Shown: in pieces, positions 40,920 through 52,500 of the stretch
Layout: each line of letters starts with the position of its first letter
How positions within the stretch are numbered: position 1 is the first letter of the stretch
From: Streptomyces griseoluteus
GTDB taxonomy: Bacteria; Actinomycetota; Actinomycetes; Streptomycetales; Streptomycetaceae
Assembly: GCA_000717735.1 (NCBI GenBank)
Contig: JOBE01000048.1
Coordinates: 1 to 55,440, forward strand
Direction of reading: 5' to 3'
Length of the DNA: 55,440 bases
The notes under the pieces: model-generated
The model's input: the letters and a program-made list of their open reading frames with translations, nothing else
Told to the model about the DNA's origin: nothing
The model's database searches: none
Position numbers and translations under genes: made by a program

Positions 40920-41960
40920 ATGAGCCCGATCACCGCACGCCACCCGACCACGACCGACACCGACACCGACCCCACCGACACCGACCCCACCGACACCGAC
41001 CCCACCGACACCGACCCCACCGACACCGACTCCGCCACCACCGACACCGAGACGCCGGCGCCCGCGAGGAAGCTCGCACGGGGCGCCGGCCTCGGCGTGC
41101 TCCTCGCCCTGCTCGCCACCGTCGTCTGGTCCGGCAGCTTCGTCGCCACCCGGGACATGGCCGACGCCGTCCCGCCCGTCCAGGCCGTCTTCTGGCGCTG
41201 GATCATCGCGCTGCTCGCCGTCGCACCCTTCGCCGTCCGCCCCTTCCTGCGGCAGTGGCGGACGATCCGCCGCCATCTCGGCTTCGTCGCCCTCGCCTCC
41301 CTCTTCGGCGTCGCCCTCTACAACACCCTCGTGCACCAGGCCGGACTGACCACCTCCGCCACCAACATGGGCATGATCATGGCCGCCTCCCCGGTGCTCA
41401 TGGCGGTCTACGCCCGGCTCGGCGGCGAACGCCTCGGCGCCCGGCGCGTCCTCGGCATGCTGACCGCGGCCCTCGGGGTGCTGCTGCTCGTCGGAAAGGG
41501 CTCGCTCGCCGTGGACTTCGCCGCCGGCGACCTGTGGATGTTCGCCGCCGCCCTGTCCTTCGCCACGTACAGCGCCCTGCTCAAGCGCAAGCCCGCCGAG
41601 ATCGACGGACTCGCCTTCCTCTTCACCACCTTCCTGCTCGGCGCCCTGATGCTCGCCCCCGCGTACGCCGTGTCCCTCGCCGTCCAGGGCGGGTTCACCG
41701 TCGGCGTCGCGACCGCGGGCCCCCTGCTGTACGTCGGTGTCTTCTCCTCGGCCGTCGCCTTCTTCGCCTGGAACAAGGCGATCGCCCTCATCGGCGCGGC
41801 ACGCGCGGGCGTCGTCTACTACCTCCAGCCCGTCTGCGTCGCCCTCCTGTCGTACCCGCTCCTCGGCGAACGCCCCGGTGCCCTCGGGACCGCGTGCACG
41901 GCGCTCATCCTCGGCGGAGTGGCGCTGGCCTCCGCCACCGGGGCGCGAAAGGCCGGATAG
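40920..41960 (+). CDS. EamA (DMT) family transporter 2
   Basis: A 346-aa exporter with ten helices: the first repeat starts at LLALLATVVWSGSFVATRDMA, the second near LWMFAAALSFATYSALLKRK, with VYYLQPVCVALLSYPLLGERPG as the conserved end. The unusual feature is a 50-residue cytoplasmic N-terminal tail with five copies of Thr-Asp-Thr-Asp-Pro encoded by 15-bp tandem repeats. The ribosome binding site is weak. The LysR-type gene follows after 10 bp and is probably cotranscribed; copy A of the cis element lies just upstream. Confidence 0.88.
   Translation: MSPITARHPTTTDTDTDPTDTDPTDTDPTDTDPTDTDSATTDTETPAPARKLARGAGLGVLLALLATVVWSGSFVATRDMADAVPPVQAVFWRWIIALLAVAPFAVRPFLRQWRTIRRHLGFVALASLFGVALYNTLVHQAGLTTSATNMGMIMAASPVLMAVYARLGGERLGARRVLGMLTAALGVLLLVGKGSLAVDFAAGDLWMFAAALSFATYSALLKRKPAEIDGLAFLFTTFLLGALMLAPAYAVSLAVQGGFTVGVATAGPLLYVGVFSSAVAFFAWNKAIALIGAARAGVVYYLQPVCVALLSYPLLGERPGALGTACTALILGGVALASATGARKAG
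40959..41033. repeat. 15-bp tandem repeat, five copies
   Basis: Unit ACCGACACCGACCCC, coding for Thr-Asp-Thr-Asp-Pro, runs five times with the last copy ending in Ser. Because 15 is a multiple of 3, copy-number change would alter tail length without breaking the frame. Confidence 0.9.
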
Positions 41961-41970
41961 GTTGCGCCCC

Positions 41971-42897
41971 ATGACCGAGTGGGACATCAAGAAGCTCCAG
42001 ATCCTCCGCACCCTCCGCGACCGCGGCACCGTCACCGCCACGGCCGAGGCCCTGCTCATGACCCCCTCGGCCGTGTCGCAGCAGCTCACCAACCTCGCCA
42101 AGCAGCTCGGGGTACGGCTCCTCGAAGCCCAGGGCCGCCGGGTCAGGCTCACCGACGCCGCCCATCTCGTGCTGCGGCACGCCGAGGTGGTCTTCGCCCA
42201 GCTGGAGCGCGCCGACGCCGAACTCGACGGCTATCTGCGGGGCGAGGCGGGGCAGGTGCGGGTGGCGGCGTTCCCGACGTCCGTGCCCGCGCTCGTCGTG
42301 CCCGCCGTGCGGCAGCTGCGGTCCGCGCACCCCGGGCTCGACGTCCGCGTCCGGGAGGCCGAGGCGGCGGAGGCGTACGAGCTGCTCACGGCCGGCGAGG
42401 TCGACCTGGCGCTGTCCCTCGCCGCCCACGCGCCGACCGCCCGCGACCCCAAGTTCAGCCGGGTGCCGCTGCTCGCCGACCCGCTCGACGTCGCGCTGCC
42501 CGCCGGGCACCCACAGGCCGAGGCCCCCGGCCTGCGGCTCGCGGACCTCGCGGCCGAATCCTGGATCTTCGGCGGCTCGGGACCCTGGTCCGAGATCACC
42601 ACCGCGGCCTGCGAGGCGGCGGGCTTTGTGCCCGAGCAGGCCCACAGCGCGTCGGGCTGGACCGCGATCCTCGCGATGGTCGAGGCGGGCATGGGGGTCG
42701 CCCTCGTGCCCCGGATGGCCTCCGCGGAACGCCGGGGCGGCGCGGGCGTCGTCATGCGCGTCCTCGCGGCCGACCAGCCGCGCCGCCATGTGGTCGCGGC
42801 GGTGCGGCGCGGGGCGGAGGAGGGTCCGGCGGTGGCACGGGTGCTCGCCGCGCTGCGGCAGGCGGCGGCCGCCCGTGAAACCATTCAGCAGAGCTGA
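41971..42897 (+). CDS. LysR-family transcriptional regulator
   Basis: A 308-aa LTTR. The N-terminal HTH is LQILRTLRDRGTVTATAEALLMTPSAVSQQLTNLAKQLGVRLLEAQGRRVRLTDAA, followed by the linker helix and a periplasmic-binding-like effector domain (VRVAAFPTSVPALVVPAVRQL; VDLALSLAAH; GWTAILAMVEAGMGVALVPRM). ATG at 41971, 10 bp after the EamA stop. Two matching TTCAG/CTGAA elements flank the unit: copy A before the EamA gene and copy B overlapping this gene's end, upstream of allantoicase. It is therefore likely to control both. Confidence 0.9.
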   Translation: MTEWDIKKLQILRTLRDRGTVTATAEALLMTPSAVSQQLTNLAKQLGVRLLEAQGRRVRLTDAAHLVLRHAEVVFAQLERADAELDGYLRGEAGQVRVAAFPTSVPALVVPAVRQLRSAHPGLDVRVREAEAAEAYELLTAGEVDLALSLAAHAPTARDPKFSRVPLLADPLDVALPAGHPQAEAPGLRLADLAAESWIFGGSGPWSEITTAACEAAGFVPEQAHSASGWTAILAMVEAGMGVALVPRMASAERRGGAGVVMRVLAADQPRRHVVAAVRRGAEEGPAVARVLAALRQAAAARETIQQS

Positions 42898-42929
42898 ACA
42901 TACTCGTCGAAAACATTCGATGGACCGGG
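42882..42929. promoter_or_regulatory. LysR-type cis element, copy B
   Basis: TTCAGC-AGA-GCTGAA is a perfect inverted repeat spanning the stop codon of the LysR gene. TTCGATGGACC follows at the same 34-bp offset as in copy A. It lies immediately upstream of the allantoicase gene. Confidence 0.72.
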
Positions 42930-42955
42930 GGGAACGGGCGCGGGAGAGTCGGGTC

Positions 42956-44116
42956 ATGAGCAGCTTCGACGCGAACGCAGAGACCGCAGAGAACGCAGAG
43001 ACCGCAGAGACCGCGGACCCGCACGCCAACGACGCCGCCCCCTACTCCGGCGGCGACCCGTACGCCGACTACCGCACCCGTGACTTCCCCTTCACCGAGC
43101 TGGTCGACCTCGCCGACCGCCGCCTCGGCGCCGGGGTCGTCGCCGCCAACGACGAGTTCTTCGCCGAGCGGGAGAACCTCCTCGTCCGCGAGCGGGCCGT
43201 CTTCGACCCGGAGCACTTCGGCCACAAAGGCAAGATCATGGACGGCTGGGAGACCCGCCGCCGCCGTGGGGCCGACGCGGAGAACGTCTTCCCCGCCCCC
43301 GAGGACCACGACTGGGCCATCGTCCGGCTCGGCGCCCCCGGCGTGATCCGCGGGATCGTCGTCGACACCGCCCACTTCCGCGGCAACTACCCCCAGCGCG
43401 TCAGCGTCCAGGCGACCTCCGTGGAGGGCTCGCCCAGCCCCGCCGAGCTGCTCGACGCGAAGTGGGAGGAGCTCGTCCCGCCGACCCCCGTCCGTGGCCA
43501 CGCCGCCAACGGGTTCACGATCGACGCGGAGCGCCGCTTCACCCACCTCCGGCTCTGCCAGCACCCCGACGGCGGCATCGCCCGCCTCCGCGTCCACGGC
43601 GAGGTCGTACCCGACCCCGAGTGGCTGGAGCTGCTCGGCACCCTCGACCTGATCTCCGTACTCAACGGCGGTTCGTACGAGGACGCCTCGGACAGGTTCT
43701 ACTCCTCGCCGACCCAGATCATCCTGCCCGGCACCTCCCGCAAGATGGACGACGGCTGGGAGAACCGGCGCCGCCGGGTCCGCGGCACCAACGACTGGGT
43801 GCGCTTCCGGCTCGCCGCCCAGGGCGCCGTCCGCGCCGTGGAGATCGACACCGCCTACCTCAAGGGCAACTCGGCCGGCTGGATCGCCCTCCAGGGCCGC
43901 AACGGCGAGTCCGGCGAATGGTTCGAGATCATCCCCAGGACCAGGCTCCAGCCCGACACCCTCCACCGCTTCAAGCTCCCCGCCAGGGCCGTCGTCACCC
44001 ACGTCCGCCTCGACGCCTTCCCCGACGGCGGCGTCGCCCGGATGCGGCTGCACGGCACGCTGACGGAGCAGGGCGCGGCCGACCTGCGCGCCCGGTTCAC
44101 GGCGCTCGGCGGCTGA
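42956..44116 (+). CDS. alc: Allantoicase
   Basis: A 386-aa enzyme that hydrolyses allantoate to ureidoglycolate and urea in purine catabolism (EC 3.5.3.4). Two homologous allantoicase repeats are visible. Repeat 1 has KGKIMDGWETRRRRGADAENVF and GIVVDTAHFRGNYPQRVSVQA; repeat 2 has SRKMDDGWENRRRRVRGTNDWV and AVEIDTAYLKGNSAGWIALQG. Each ends with a F-x-H-x-R-x-x-x-x-PDGG(I/V)AR(L/M)R-type motif. ATG at 42956 with GGAGAG upstream; an in-frame ATG at 42920, inside the cis element, would add 12 residues. The first 20 residues contain Ala-Glu-Thr repeats. Tandem hairpins follow the gene. Confidence 0.93.
   Translation: MSSFDANAETAENAETAETADPHANDAAPYSGGDPYADYRTRDFPFTELVDLADRRLGAGVVAANDEFFAERENLLVRERAVFDPEHFGHKGKIMDGWETRRRRGADAENVFPAPEDHDWAIVRLGAPGVIRGIVVDTAHFRGNYPQRVSVQATSVEGSPSPAELLDAKWEELVPPTPVRGHAANGFTIDAERRFTHLRLCQHPDGGIARLRVHGEVVPDPEWLELLGTLDLISVLNGGSYEDASDRFYSSPTQIILPGTSRKMDDGWENRRRRVRGTNDWVRFRLAAQGAVRAVEIDTAYLKGNSAGWIALQGRNGESGEWFEIIPRTRLQPDTLHRFKLPARAVVTHVRLDAFPDGGVARMRLHGTLTEQGAADLRARFTALGG
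42977..43012. repeat. 9-bp tandem repeat at the allantoicase N-terminus
   Basis: Four units of GCAGAGACC (the second reads GCAGAGAAC) encode Ala-Glu-Thr/Asn repeats in the disordered N-terminal tail. It is in frame, so length variation would be tolerated. Confidence 0.85.
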
Positions 44117-44187
44117 CACCCCGAGAACCCCCGCCCGGCGGCAGCGGCAGCGCACCGACGCCCGCCCGCCGGGCGGACTCCAAGCGC

Positions 44188-44225
44188 GAGAAGGGGCGCC
44201 CCCCGGGGGGAGGGCGCCCCTTCTC
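44188..44225. terminator. Perfect 14-bp hairpin after allantoicase
   Basis: Arms GAGAAGGGGCGCCC (44188-44201) and GGGCGCCCCTTCTC (44212-44225). First of two hairpins between the convergent allantoicase and pepN genes. Confidence 0.88.
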
Positions 44226-44236
44226 CGTACCGGACC

Positions 44237-44263
44237 GGCGGCGCCTCCGTGCGGGGCGCCGCC
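44237..44263. terminator. Second hairpin before the pepN 3' end
   Basis: Stem GGCGGCGCC (44237-44245) / GGCGCCGCC (44255-44263) with 9-nt loop. CTTCTCCGTACCGGA occurs after both this hairpin and the previous one, so the two terminators may come from a local duplication. Confidence 0.75.
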
Positions 44264-44286
44264 TTCTCCGTACCGGATCAGCCGTG

Positions 44287-46866
44287 TCAGACCGCCGCGG
44301 CCGCGTCCGCCGCCCGCGCCCTGAGGGCGCGCTCGACGCCCGCGCGGCACTCCGTCACCATGCGCCGCAGCGCCGGGACCGGGTCGTGCTCGGCGATCCA
44401 CGCGTCCGTCGCGTCCAGGGTCTCCCGCGAGACCTGGAGCGTCGGGTAGAGGCCGACCACGATCTGCTGGATCATCTCGTGGCTGCGGGTCTCCGAGACG
44501 CCCTTGATCGACGCGAAGTACTTCGCCGTGTACGCGGCGAGCAGCTCCCGCTGGTCGGACTGGACGAAGCCGCCGATGACGGCCTCCTGCACGGCGTTCG
44601 CCAGCTTGTCGTCCTCGACGACCGAGGCCCAGGCCTCCGCCTTCGCCGCCTCCGTCGGGCGGGCCGCGCGCGCGGTCGCCGCGTGCCGCTCGCCCGCCGC
44701 CGTGCGGTCGCGCTCCAGCTCGCCGGCGATCTCCGGCTCGTCGTAGACACCGGTCGCCGCGAGCCGCTGGACGAACGCCCAGCGCAGCTCGGTGTCGACG
44801 GCCAGACCCTCGATCGACTCGCGGCCCTCCAGGAGCGCGGCGAGCAGGTCGAGCTGCTGCGGCGTGCGGGCGGTCGCGGCGAAGGCCCGCGCCCACGCCA
44901 GCTGGTGGTCGCTGCCCGGCTCGGACGCCTGGAGGTGCGCGAGCGTCGCCTCGGTCCAGCGGGTCAGCCCGGCCTCCCGCCACTCCGGCGCCGCGTACAG
45001 GTCGAGGGCTGCCTTGACCTGGCCCTGGAGTGACTGGACCACGCCGATGTCGGACTCCTTGGCGACACCGGAGAGGACGAGCTCCAGGTAGTCACGGGTG
45101 GCCAGCTCGCCGTCGCGGGTCATGTCCCAGGCGGAGGCCCAGCACAGCGCGCGCGGCAGGGACTCGGCGAAGTCGCCGAGGTGCGCGGTGACGTTGGTGA
45201 GGGACACCTCGTCGAGGCGGACCTTGGCGTACGACAGGTCGTCGTCGTTGAGGAGGACGACGGCCGGGCGGGCCTTGCCCGCGAGCTGCGGCACGGCGGT
45301 CAGGCCGGCGGCCTCGACGTCGAGTTCGAGGCGCTCGGTGCGGACCAGCTTGCCGGTCTCGTTCAGCTCGTAGAAGCCGATCGCGATCCGGTGCGGGCGC
45401 AGCACGGCCTCGCCCTTGGCGCCGACGGGCAGCGCCGGGGCCTCCTGCCGGACGGCGAAGGAGGTGATGACACCGTTCTCGTCGGTCTCGATCTCCGGCC
45501 GGAGGATGTTGATGCCGGCCGTCTCCAGCCACGCCTTCGACCAGGTCTTGAGGTCGCGCCCCGAGGTCTCCTCAAGGGCGCCGAGCAGGTCGGAGAGGCG
45601 GGTGTTGCCGAAGGCGTGCGCCTGGAAGTAGGCCTGCACGCCCTTGAAGAACTCGTCCTCGCCGACGTAGGCGACGAGCTGCTTCAGGACGCTCGCGCCC
45701 TTGGCGTACGTGATCCCGTCGAAGTTGACGAGCACGTCCTCCAGGTCGTTGATCTCCGCCATGATCGGGTGCGTCGACGGCAGCTGGTCCTGGCGGTAGG
45801 CCCAGGTCTTCTCCGCGTTGGCGAAGGTCGTCCAGGCGCCCGGCCAGCGGGTGCCGGCCACCGAGGCCTGGCAGGCGACCGAGGTGAAGGTGGCGAACGA
45901 CTCGTTCAGCCACAGGTCGTTCCACCACTCCATGGTGACGAGGTCGCCGAACCACATGTGGGCGAGCTCGTGCAGGATCGTCTCGGCGCGCCGCTCGTAC
46001 GCCGCGTCCGTCACCTTGGAGCGGAAGACGTACTGGTCGCGGATGGTGACCGCGCCCGCGTTCTCCATCGCGCCCGCGTTGAACTCGGGCACGAAGAGCT
46101 GGTCGTACTTCGCGAACGGGTAGTCGTACGCGAACTTCTCCTGGAACCAGTCGAAGCCCTGGCGCGTGACGTCGAAGATGTGGTCGGCGTCGAGGAACTC
46201 GGCGAGCGACGGACGGCAGTAGATGCCCAGCGGGACGCTCTGCCCGTCCTTCTCGTACGTCGAGTGCACCGAGTGGTACGGGCCGACGATGAGCGCCGTG
46301 ATGTACGTGGAGATCCGGGGGGTCGGCTCGAAGACCCAGATGTCGTCCTTCGGCGTCTCCGGCGTCGGAGAGTTGGAGATGACCTTCCACCCGCTCGGCG
46401 CCTTCACGGTGAACTGGAAGGTCGCCTTCAGGTCGGGCTGCTCGAACGAGGCGAAGACGCGACGCGCGTCCGGCACCTCGAACTGCGTGTACAGATAGGC
46501 CTGGTCGTCGACGGGGTCGACGAACCGGTGCAGGCCCTCACCGGTGTTGGTGTACGCGCAGTCGGCGACGACCTTCAGCTCGTTGCGGCCCGCGACGAGG
46601 TGGGCGAGCGCGATCCGCGAGTCGCGGAAGACGGCGGCGACGTCGAGCGCGCGGCCGTTCAGGACGACCTCGTGGACGGCGGGCGCGACGAGGTCGATGA
46701 ACGTCGAGGCACCGGCCTCTGCGGAATCGAAGCGGACGATGGTGACGGACCGGTAGGTGCCGCCCTCCTGCGCACCGGAGAGGTCGAGTTCGACCTCGTA
46801 CGCGTCCACGGTCAGCAGCGCCGCCCGCTGCTGAGCCTCTTCACGGGTCAGGTTCGTGCCAGGCAC
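44287..46866 (-). CDS. pepN: Aminopeptidase N (M1 family)
   Basis: An 859-aa zinc aminopeptidase that removes N-terminal residues from peptides in the cytosol. GAMENAGA (265-272) is the exopeptidase motif. The zinc site is HELAH (299-303) plus Glu322 in WLNESFA. The N-terminal beta domain and C-terminal helical ERAP1-like domain are complete, and the length is normal for actinobacterial PepN. GTG at 46866 has GAGGAGAT upstream; ATG further up lacks one. It is transcribed separately from asd, which is followed by a strong hairpin. Confidence 0.95.
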   Translation of the reverse strand: MPGTNLTREEAQQRAALLTVDAYEVELDLSGAQEGGTYRSVTIVRFDSAEAGASTFIDLVAPAVHEVVLNGRALDVAAVFRDSRIALAHLVAGRNELKVVADCAYTNTGEGLHRFVDPVDDQAYLYTQFEVPDARRVFASFEQPDLKATFQFTVKAPSGWKVISNSPTPETPKDDIWVFEPTPRISTYITALIVGPYHSVHSTYEKDGQSVPLGIYCRPSLAEFLDADHIFDVTRQGFDWFQEKFAYDYPFAKYDQLFVPEFNAGAMENAGAVTIRDQYVFRSKVTDAAYERRAETILHELAHMWFGDLVTMEWWNDLWLNESFATFTSVACQASVAGTRWPGAWTTFANAEKTWAYRQDQLPSTHPIMAEINDLEDVLVNFDGITYAKGASVLKQLVAYVGEDEFFKGVQAYFQAHAFGNTRLSDLLGALEETSGRDLKTWSKAWLETAGINILRPEIETDENGVITSFAVRQEAPALPVGAKGEAVLRPHRIAIGFYELNETGKLVRTERLELDVEAAGLTAVPQLAGKARPAVVLLNDDDLSYAKVRLDEVSLTNVTAHLGDFAESLPRALCWASAWDMTRDGELATRDYLELVLSGVAKESDIGVVQSLQGQVKAALDLYAAPEWREAGLTRWTEATLAHLQASEPGSDHQLAWARAFAATARTPQQLDLLAALLEGRESIEGLAVDTELRWAFVQRLAATGVYDEPEIAGELERDRTAAGERHAATARAARPTEAAKAEAWASVVEDDKLANAVQEAVIGGFVQSDQRELLAAYTAKYFASIKGVSETRSHEMIQQIVVGLYPTLQVSRETLDATDAWIAEHDPVPALRRMVTECRAGVERALRARAADAAAAV

Positions 46867-46955
46867 CCGGTCATCTCCTCGGTTTCGTGACGTTTGGCCC
46901 ATCCTTCCACGGGGCCCTTCCCCGGCGCACGACACATTTCCCAGGGCGAACACGG

Positions 46956-46989
46956 GAGGGGCGGCCACCCACCCGGGTGGCCGCCCCTC
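46956..46989 (-). terminator. Perfect 15-bp hairpin after asd
   Basis: Arms 46956-46970 and 46975-46989 are perfectly complementary with a 4-nt loop, 17 bp after the asd stop on the minus strand and upstream of pepN. Confidence 0.9.
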
Positions 46990-47005
46990 TTACGTACGAG
47001 CGGAG

Positions 47006-48718
<1,713 letters not shown>

Positions 48719-48722
<4 letters not shown>

Positions 48723-49489
48723 GGGTGGAGAGGGACGAGCAGGACCCGGTGCGGCTGGCGGTGTCCGGCGAGCCGCTGCCCGGGGGGGCCGAGGGGGACC
48801 CCGACGTGCGCGCGGCGCTGGCCGACGTGGAGACCCTGCGCGAGCAGCTGGCCTTCATCGCCGCGGCGGTGGCCGGACCCGCCCCCGAGGCGTCGCCGCC
48901 CGCGGCGCCGCGCCCCCGCCGGCGGCGCGCTCCGCGGGGGGCGCTCGCCGCGGTCGCGGCGGTGGCCGTGCTTGCCGTTCTGGGGACCGGGGGCGCCTAC
49001 CTCGCGGCCCACAACGGGCAGCCGGACGGGGGGGTGCTGAGCGCGAAGCTCACCGCCGAGGGCCTGGTCGCGTGCGCAACGGACATCGCCGAGGGAACGG
49101 TGACCCGGGTCGAGCGGCTGGGCGGGGACCGGGGGCTCCGCGTCACCCTGAGCGTGGAGCGCAGGTACAAGGAGGAGGCCAGGACGGAGGCCAAGAAGGA
49201 GGCCAGGACGGCGGGGACGCCGGCTGGGGAGCCCCGCCTCGTCTTCACGGCCGGGGACGTCCCCGCCGAGGAGTCCGGCGGCCCCTACTTCCGGGTGGGC
49301 ACCCGCATGCTCGTCATCGTCTCGCGGTTCCCCGGAGAGGGCCCGACCACCCACCGGGAGGGGGACCCTCCGCCCCGGGACTCCGGCGAGGACGTCGGAG
49401 CGGTGCGTGACGATCTGGAGTACGGACGCGCATGGGTGCGGAAGGCGCTCCCCGGGTCCGCCGGAGCCGACTGCTCGCACCCCGGCTGA
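48719..49489 (+). CDS. Membrane-anchored partner of the sigma factor (possible anti-sigma)
   Basis: A 256-aa protein starting at GTG 48719, overlapping the sigma stop (GTGA). A cytoplasmic part of about 75 residues (VRVERDEQDPVRLAVSGEPLP to LREQLAFIAAAVAG) and a basic stretch (RPRRRRAPRG) precede one membrane helix (ALAAVAAVAVLAVLGTGGAYLAA). The extracytoplasmic domain of about 150 residues is beta-rich (EGTVTRVERLGGDRGLRVTLSVERRYK and TRMLVIVSRFPGEG). No zinc HxxxCxxC motif is present, so it is not a ZAS-type anti-sigma. The role as sigma regulator is inferred from coupling and topology. Confidence 0.75.
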
Positions 49490-49525
49490 CCGGCACGCGG
49501 AGGAACGGCACGCGGGAGAACGGGA

Positions 49526-49559
49526 GAGGGGCGGACACCGGAACCGGTGCCCGCCCCTC
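49526..49559. terminator. Long hairpin between convergent genes
   Basis: GAGGGGCGG (49526-49534) pairs with CCGCCCCTC (49551-49559), and CACCGG (49536-49541) with CCGGTG (49544-49549) inside it, giving a nearly continuous stem. It lies between the sigma-partner gene and the subtilase gene 3' end. Confidence 0.85.
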
Positions 49560-49573
49560 ACTGTCTCGCGGTG

Positions 49574-52500
49574 TTACGGGGTGACGCTGCCGATCAGGAC
49601 GCTGCCGGAGCCCGCGACGGTGCCGCGGGCGTTGAGCAGCTGGACCTCGCCGAAGAACTGGCGGCCCTCGGGAGCCGCCCCGGCGACCAGGACCTCGGCC
49701 GCGACCTTGGCGCTCGCGCCGTTGGCCAGCGGGTAGGTCGTGGCGTTGTCGACCTGGACGCTGCCGAGCGCGGCGGAGTAGTACACGTCCTTGTAGTCGT
49801 AGGTCGTGCCGCCCTCGGCGTGGACCGCGTAGCCGTCGATGACGACGGTGTACGTGCCCGCGGCCGGCTTCACGAGGGAGACGGACTCCTCCGAGTCGCC
49901 GTCCGCCGCCTGGCCGACCTGCTTGCCGTTCAGGAGGACGGTGAGGTCGAGGTCGGCGGCCCTGTCGGAGGTGTTGCCGATCGCGATGTCGAGGCGCTCG
50001 ACGCCCTCACCGATGGTGACGGTCTTCGTCTGCTGCTCGTGGTGCTGGATGGTCGGGGTCTCGACCTTGGCCGAGCCCAGCGGGCCGCCCTTCAGCTTGC
50101 CCTCGAGCGCGGCGAACTTGTTGGTGACGGTCCACTCGACGGCGGCCGGCGTGCCGACCTTCGCCTCGGCGACGGTCTGGACGGCCGGGTCGAACGAGGC
50201 ACCGAGGACGGAGACGCCCAGGGTGAACGGGTTGTCCAGGTCGGGCGAGGTACGACGCGACTCGACCTCGATCTCCCAGACGCCCGGCGTCGGGTTGGCG
50301 TACGACCGCAGGTCCGGGCGGCAGGTGTTCGCCGGGTTGTAGTGCGGGTAGCACGCGGTGGACGCGGTGGACTCGATGGCCACGCCGTACGGGTGGATCG
50401 CGATGAACCGGGTCTGGCTCTTCGCCTTCAGGCCGCCGATGGCCACCTCGAGGGACTTGGCGCCCTCCGGCACGGTCACGAAGTACGACTTGTGGCTGTT
50501 GCGCTGGACGGTGCCGGCGGCGGAGAAGCCGTAGCCGGGCGCGGCCAGGTCGCTCGCGACGACCGAGGTGGCGAGGATCTGCTTGTCCACGCCCTCGGTG
50601 CGCTCGTCGTCGGCCTCCAGGATCACGCTGTGCACACCGGCGGTGGTCGGCCGGGCCTGGATCTTGACGGTGACCGGCTTGTTCAGCGGCAGGTCGATCT
50701 CGTCGTCGCCGAGGATCCGGAAGGTGCCGTCGTTGTACTTGAGGTCCAGCTCGTGCTCGATGGCACGGTTCGGGCCGCTCGTGCGCGTGACGGTGACGTC
50801 GTAGACCTTCTTCTGGCCGACCTTGAGGCCGCCCTCACGGTCGTACACACCGGTGCCGGTGTGCGGGGCCGGGAAGATCGCGGTGTCGACCGGGGCCTCG
50901 ACCTTGTAGTCGTGGGCGGTCGCGCCGTCCTTGATGGAGTCCCAGGCCTCGTTGATGTCGATGCGGCCCGAGCCCTGCTCGTGCGCCTTGACGCCGTCGA
51001 TCCGCTTGGCGGTCGAGGTGAGCGCGGTGCGCAGGGTGAGCGGGGAGAGCTCCAGGCCCCGCTGCTTCGCGGCCGAGAGCAGCAGCGCGCTCGCGCCCGC
51101 GACCTGCGGGGAGGACATCGAGGTGCCGTTGAGCATCCCGTAACCGGCGGGCAGCGCGTAGCCGGCCTCGGCGACGCCGGAGCCGGCCTGCCAGGTCGGG
51201 ATGGTGTTCACGGCCGAGCCCGGACCGGTGATGGTCGGGGTGAAGCCGCCGTCCTCACGCGGGCCGCGCGAGGAGAAGGGGAACATGGCGTACGACTTGG
51301 TGACGGCCGAGCCGTAGTTGGCGGCCCAGGTCGACTTGGAGATCGCCGCGCCGACCGAGACGACCTTGTCGGCCAGGCCGGGGTCGCCGATCGTGTTGAT
51401 GCCGGGGCCGGAGTTGCCGGCCGAGATGACCAGCTGCACGCCGTACTGGTCGATCAGACGGGTGTAGAGCCGGGCGCGGACGTTGTCGCCGTCGTTCTGC
51501 GCGGGCAGGCCGCCGATCGACATGTTGACGATGTCGACGCCGCGGTTGACGACGAGGTCCGTCATGCCCTCGGTGAGGGCGGTGTTGGTGCAGCCGCCGG
51601 TCCAGGTGCACGCGCGCGAGGAGACGATCTTCGCGCCGGGCGCCGCGCCGTTCATCCGGCCGCCGAACAGGCTGTTGGCGGCGGTGATGCCGGCGACGTG
51701 GGTGCCGTGGGAGGACTCGACGATGCCGATGTTGACGAAGTCGCGCTTCTGGCCGACCCAGCTGCCGCCGAGCGGGTCCATCGCGACGTCCTTGCGGATC
51801 TCGACGACGAACGGGGTCTTCTCCGCGACCTCGGTGGCCGGGTTGTCGGTACCGAAGTAGCCGACCTGGTGCCCGTCCTTGTACGGCTTCATCGGCGCGT
51901 TGTCCGTGAAGTCGTTGTTCTGGTCGGTGTCCACGCGGACGGTGCCGGCGGCCGGGTCGTACAGCATCCCGAACACGTCGGTGGTGTCGCCGTCGCGGTT
52001 GATGTCACCGGCCGGGTCGCCGCCCGCGGTGATCGACTCGCTGAAGCGGCTCCACTGGTAGGAGCCCTCGGGCGCCTTCCAGCTCTGGGTGGCCGCGGTG
52101 AAGACCGGGCCGGTGACCGGGGTGATCTGGGCGCGCCAGGTGGCGTCGCCCTCGGTCAGCGGGTCGGTGGCGGTGACCCAGTCGACGATCTTGCGCTCGC
52201 CGGTGGTGGTCTTCTGCAGGGCCGGGTGGCCCAGGTCGACGCCGGAGTCGAGGATGCCGATGGTGACGCCGCGGCCGTCGGCCCGCGGGTGGTCCTCGAC
52301 GAACTCGACCGCACCCGTCTCGTGGGACGGGTTGTACGGGTTCTTCGCCGGGGTGTTCTTGCCCGGGGCCGGGTACGTCGTGGTGACGGTCGTGCCCTCG
52401 ACGGCGCCGGTGGTCGCGCCCGCGTCCGGGGTCGGGTCGTCCAGCGGGATCTCGGCCTGGAGGTCGATCGACTGGACGGAGGAGAGCTTCGTCGCGGCCT

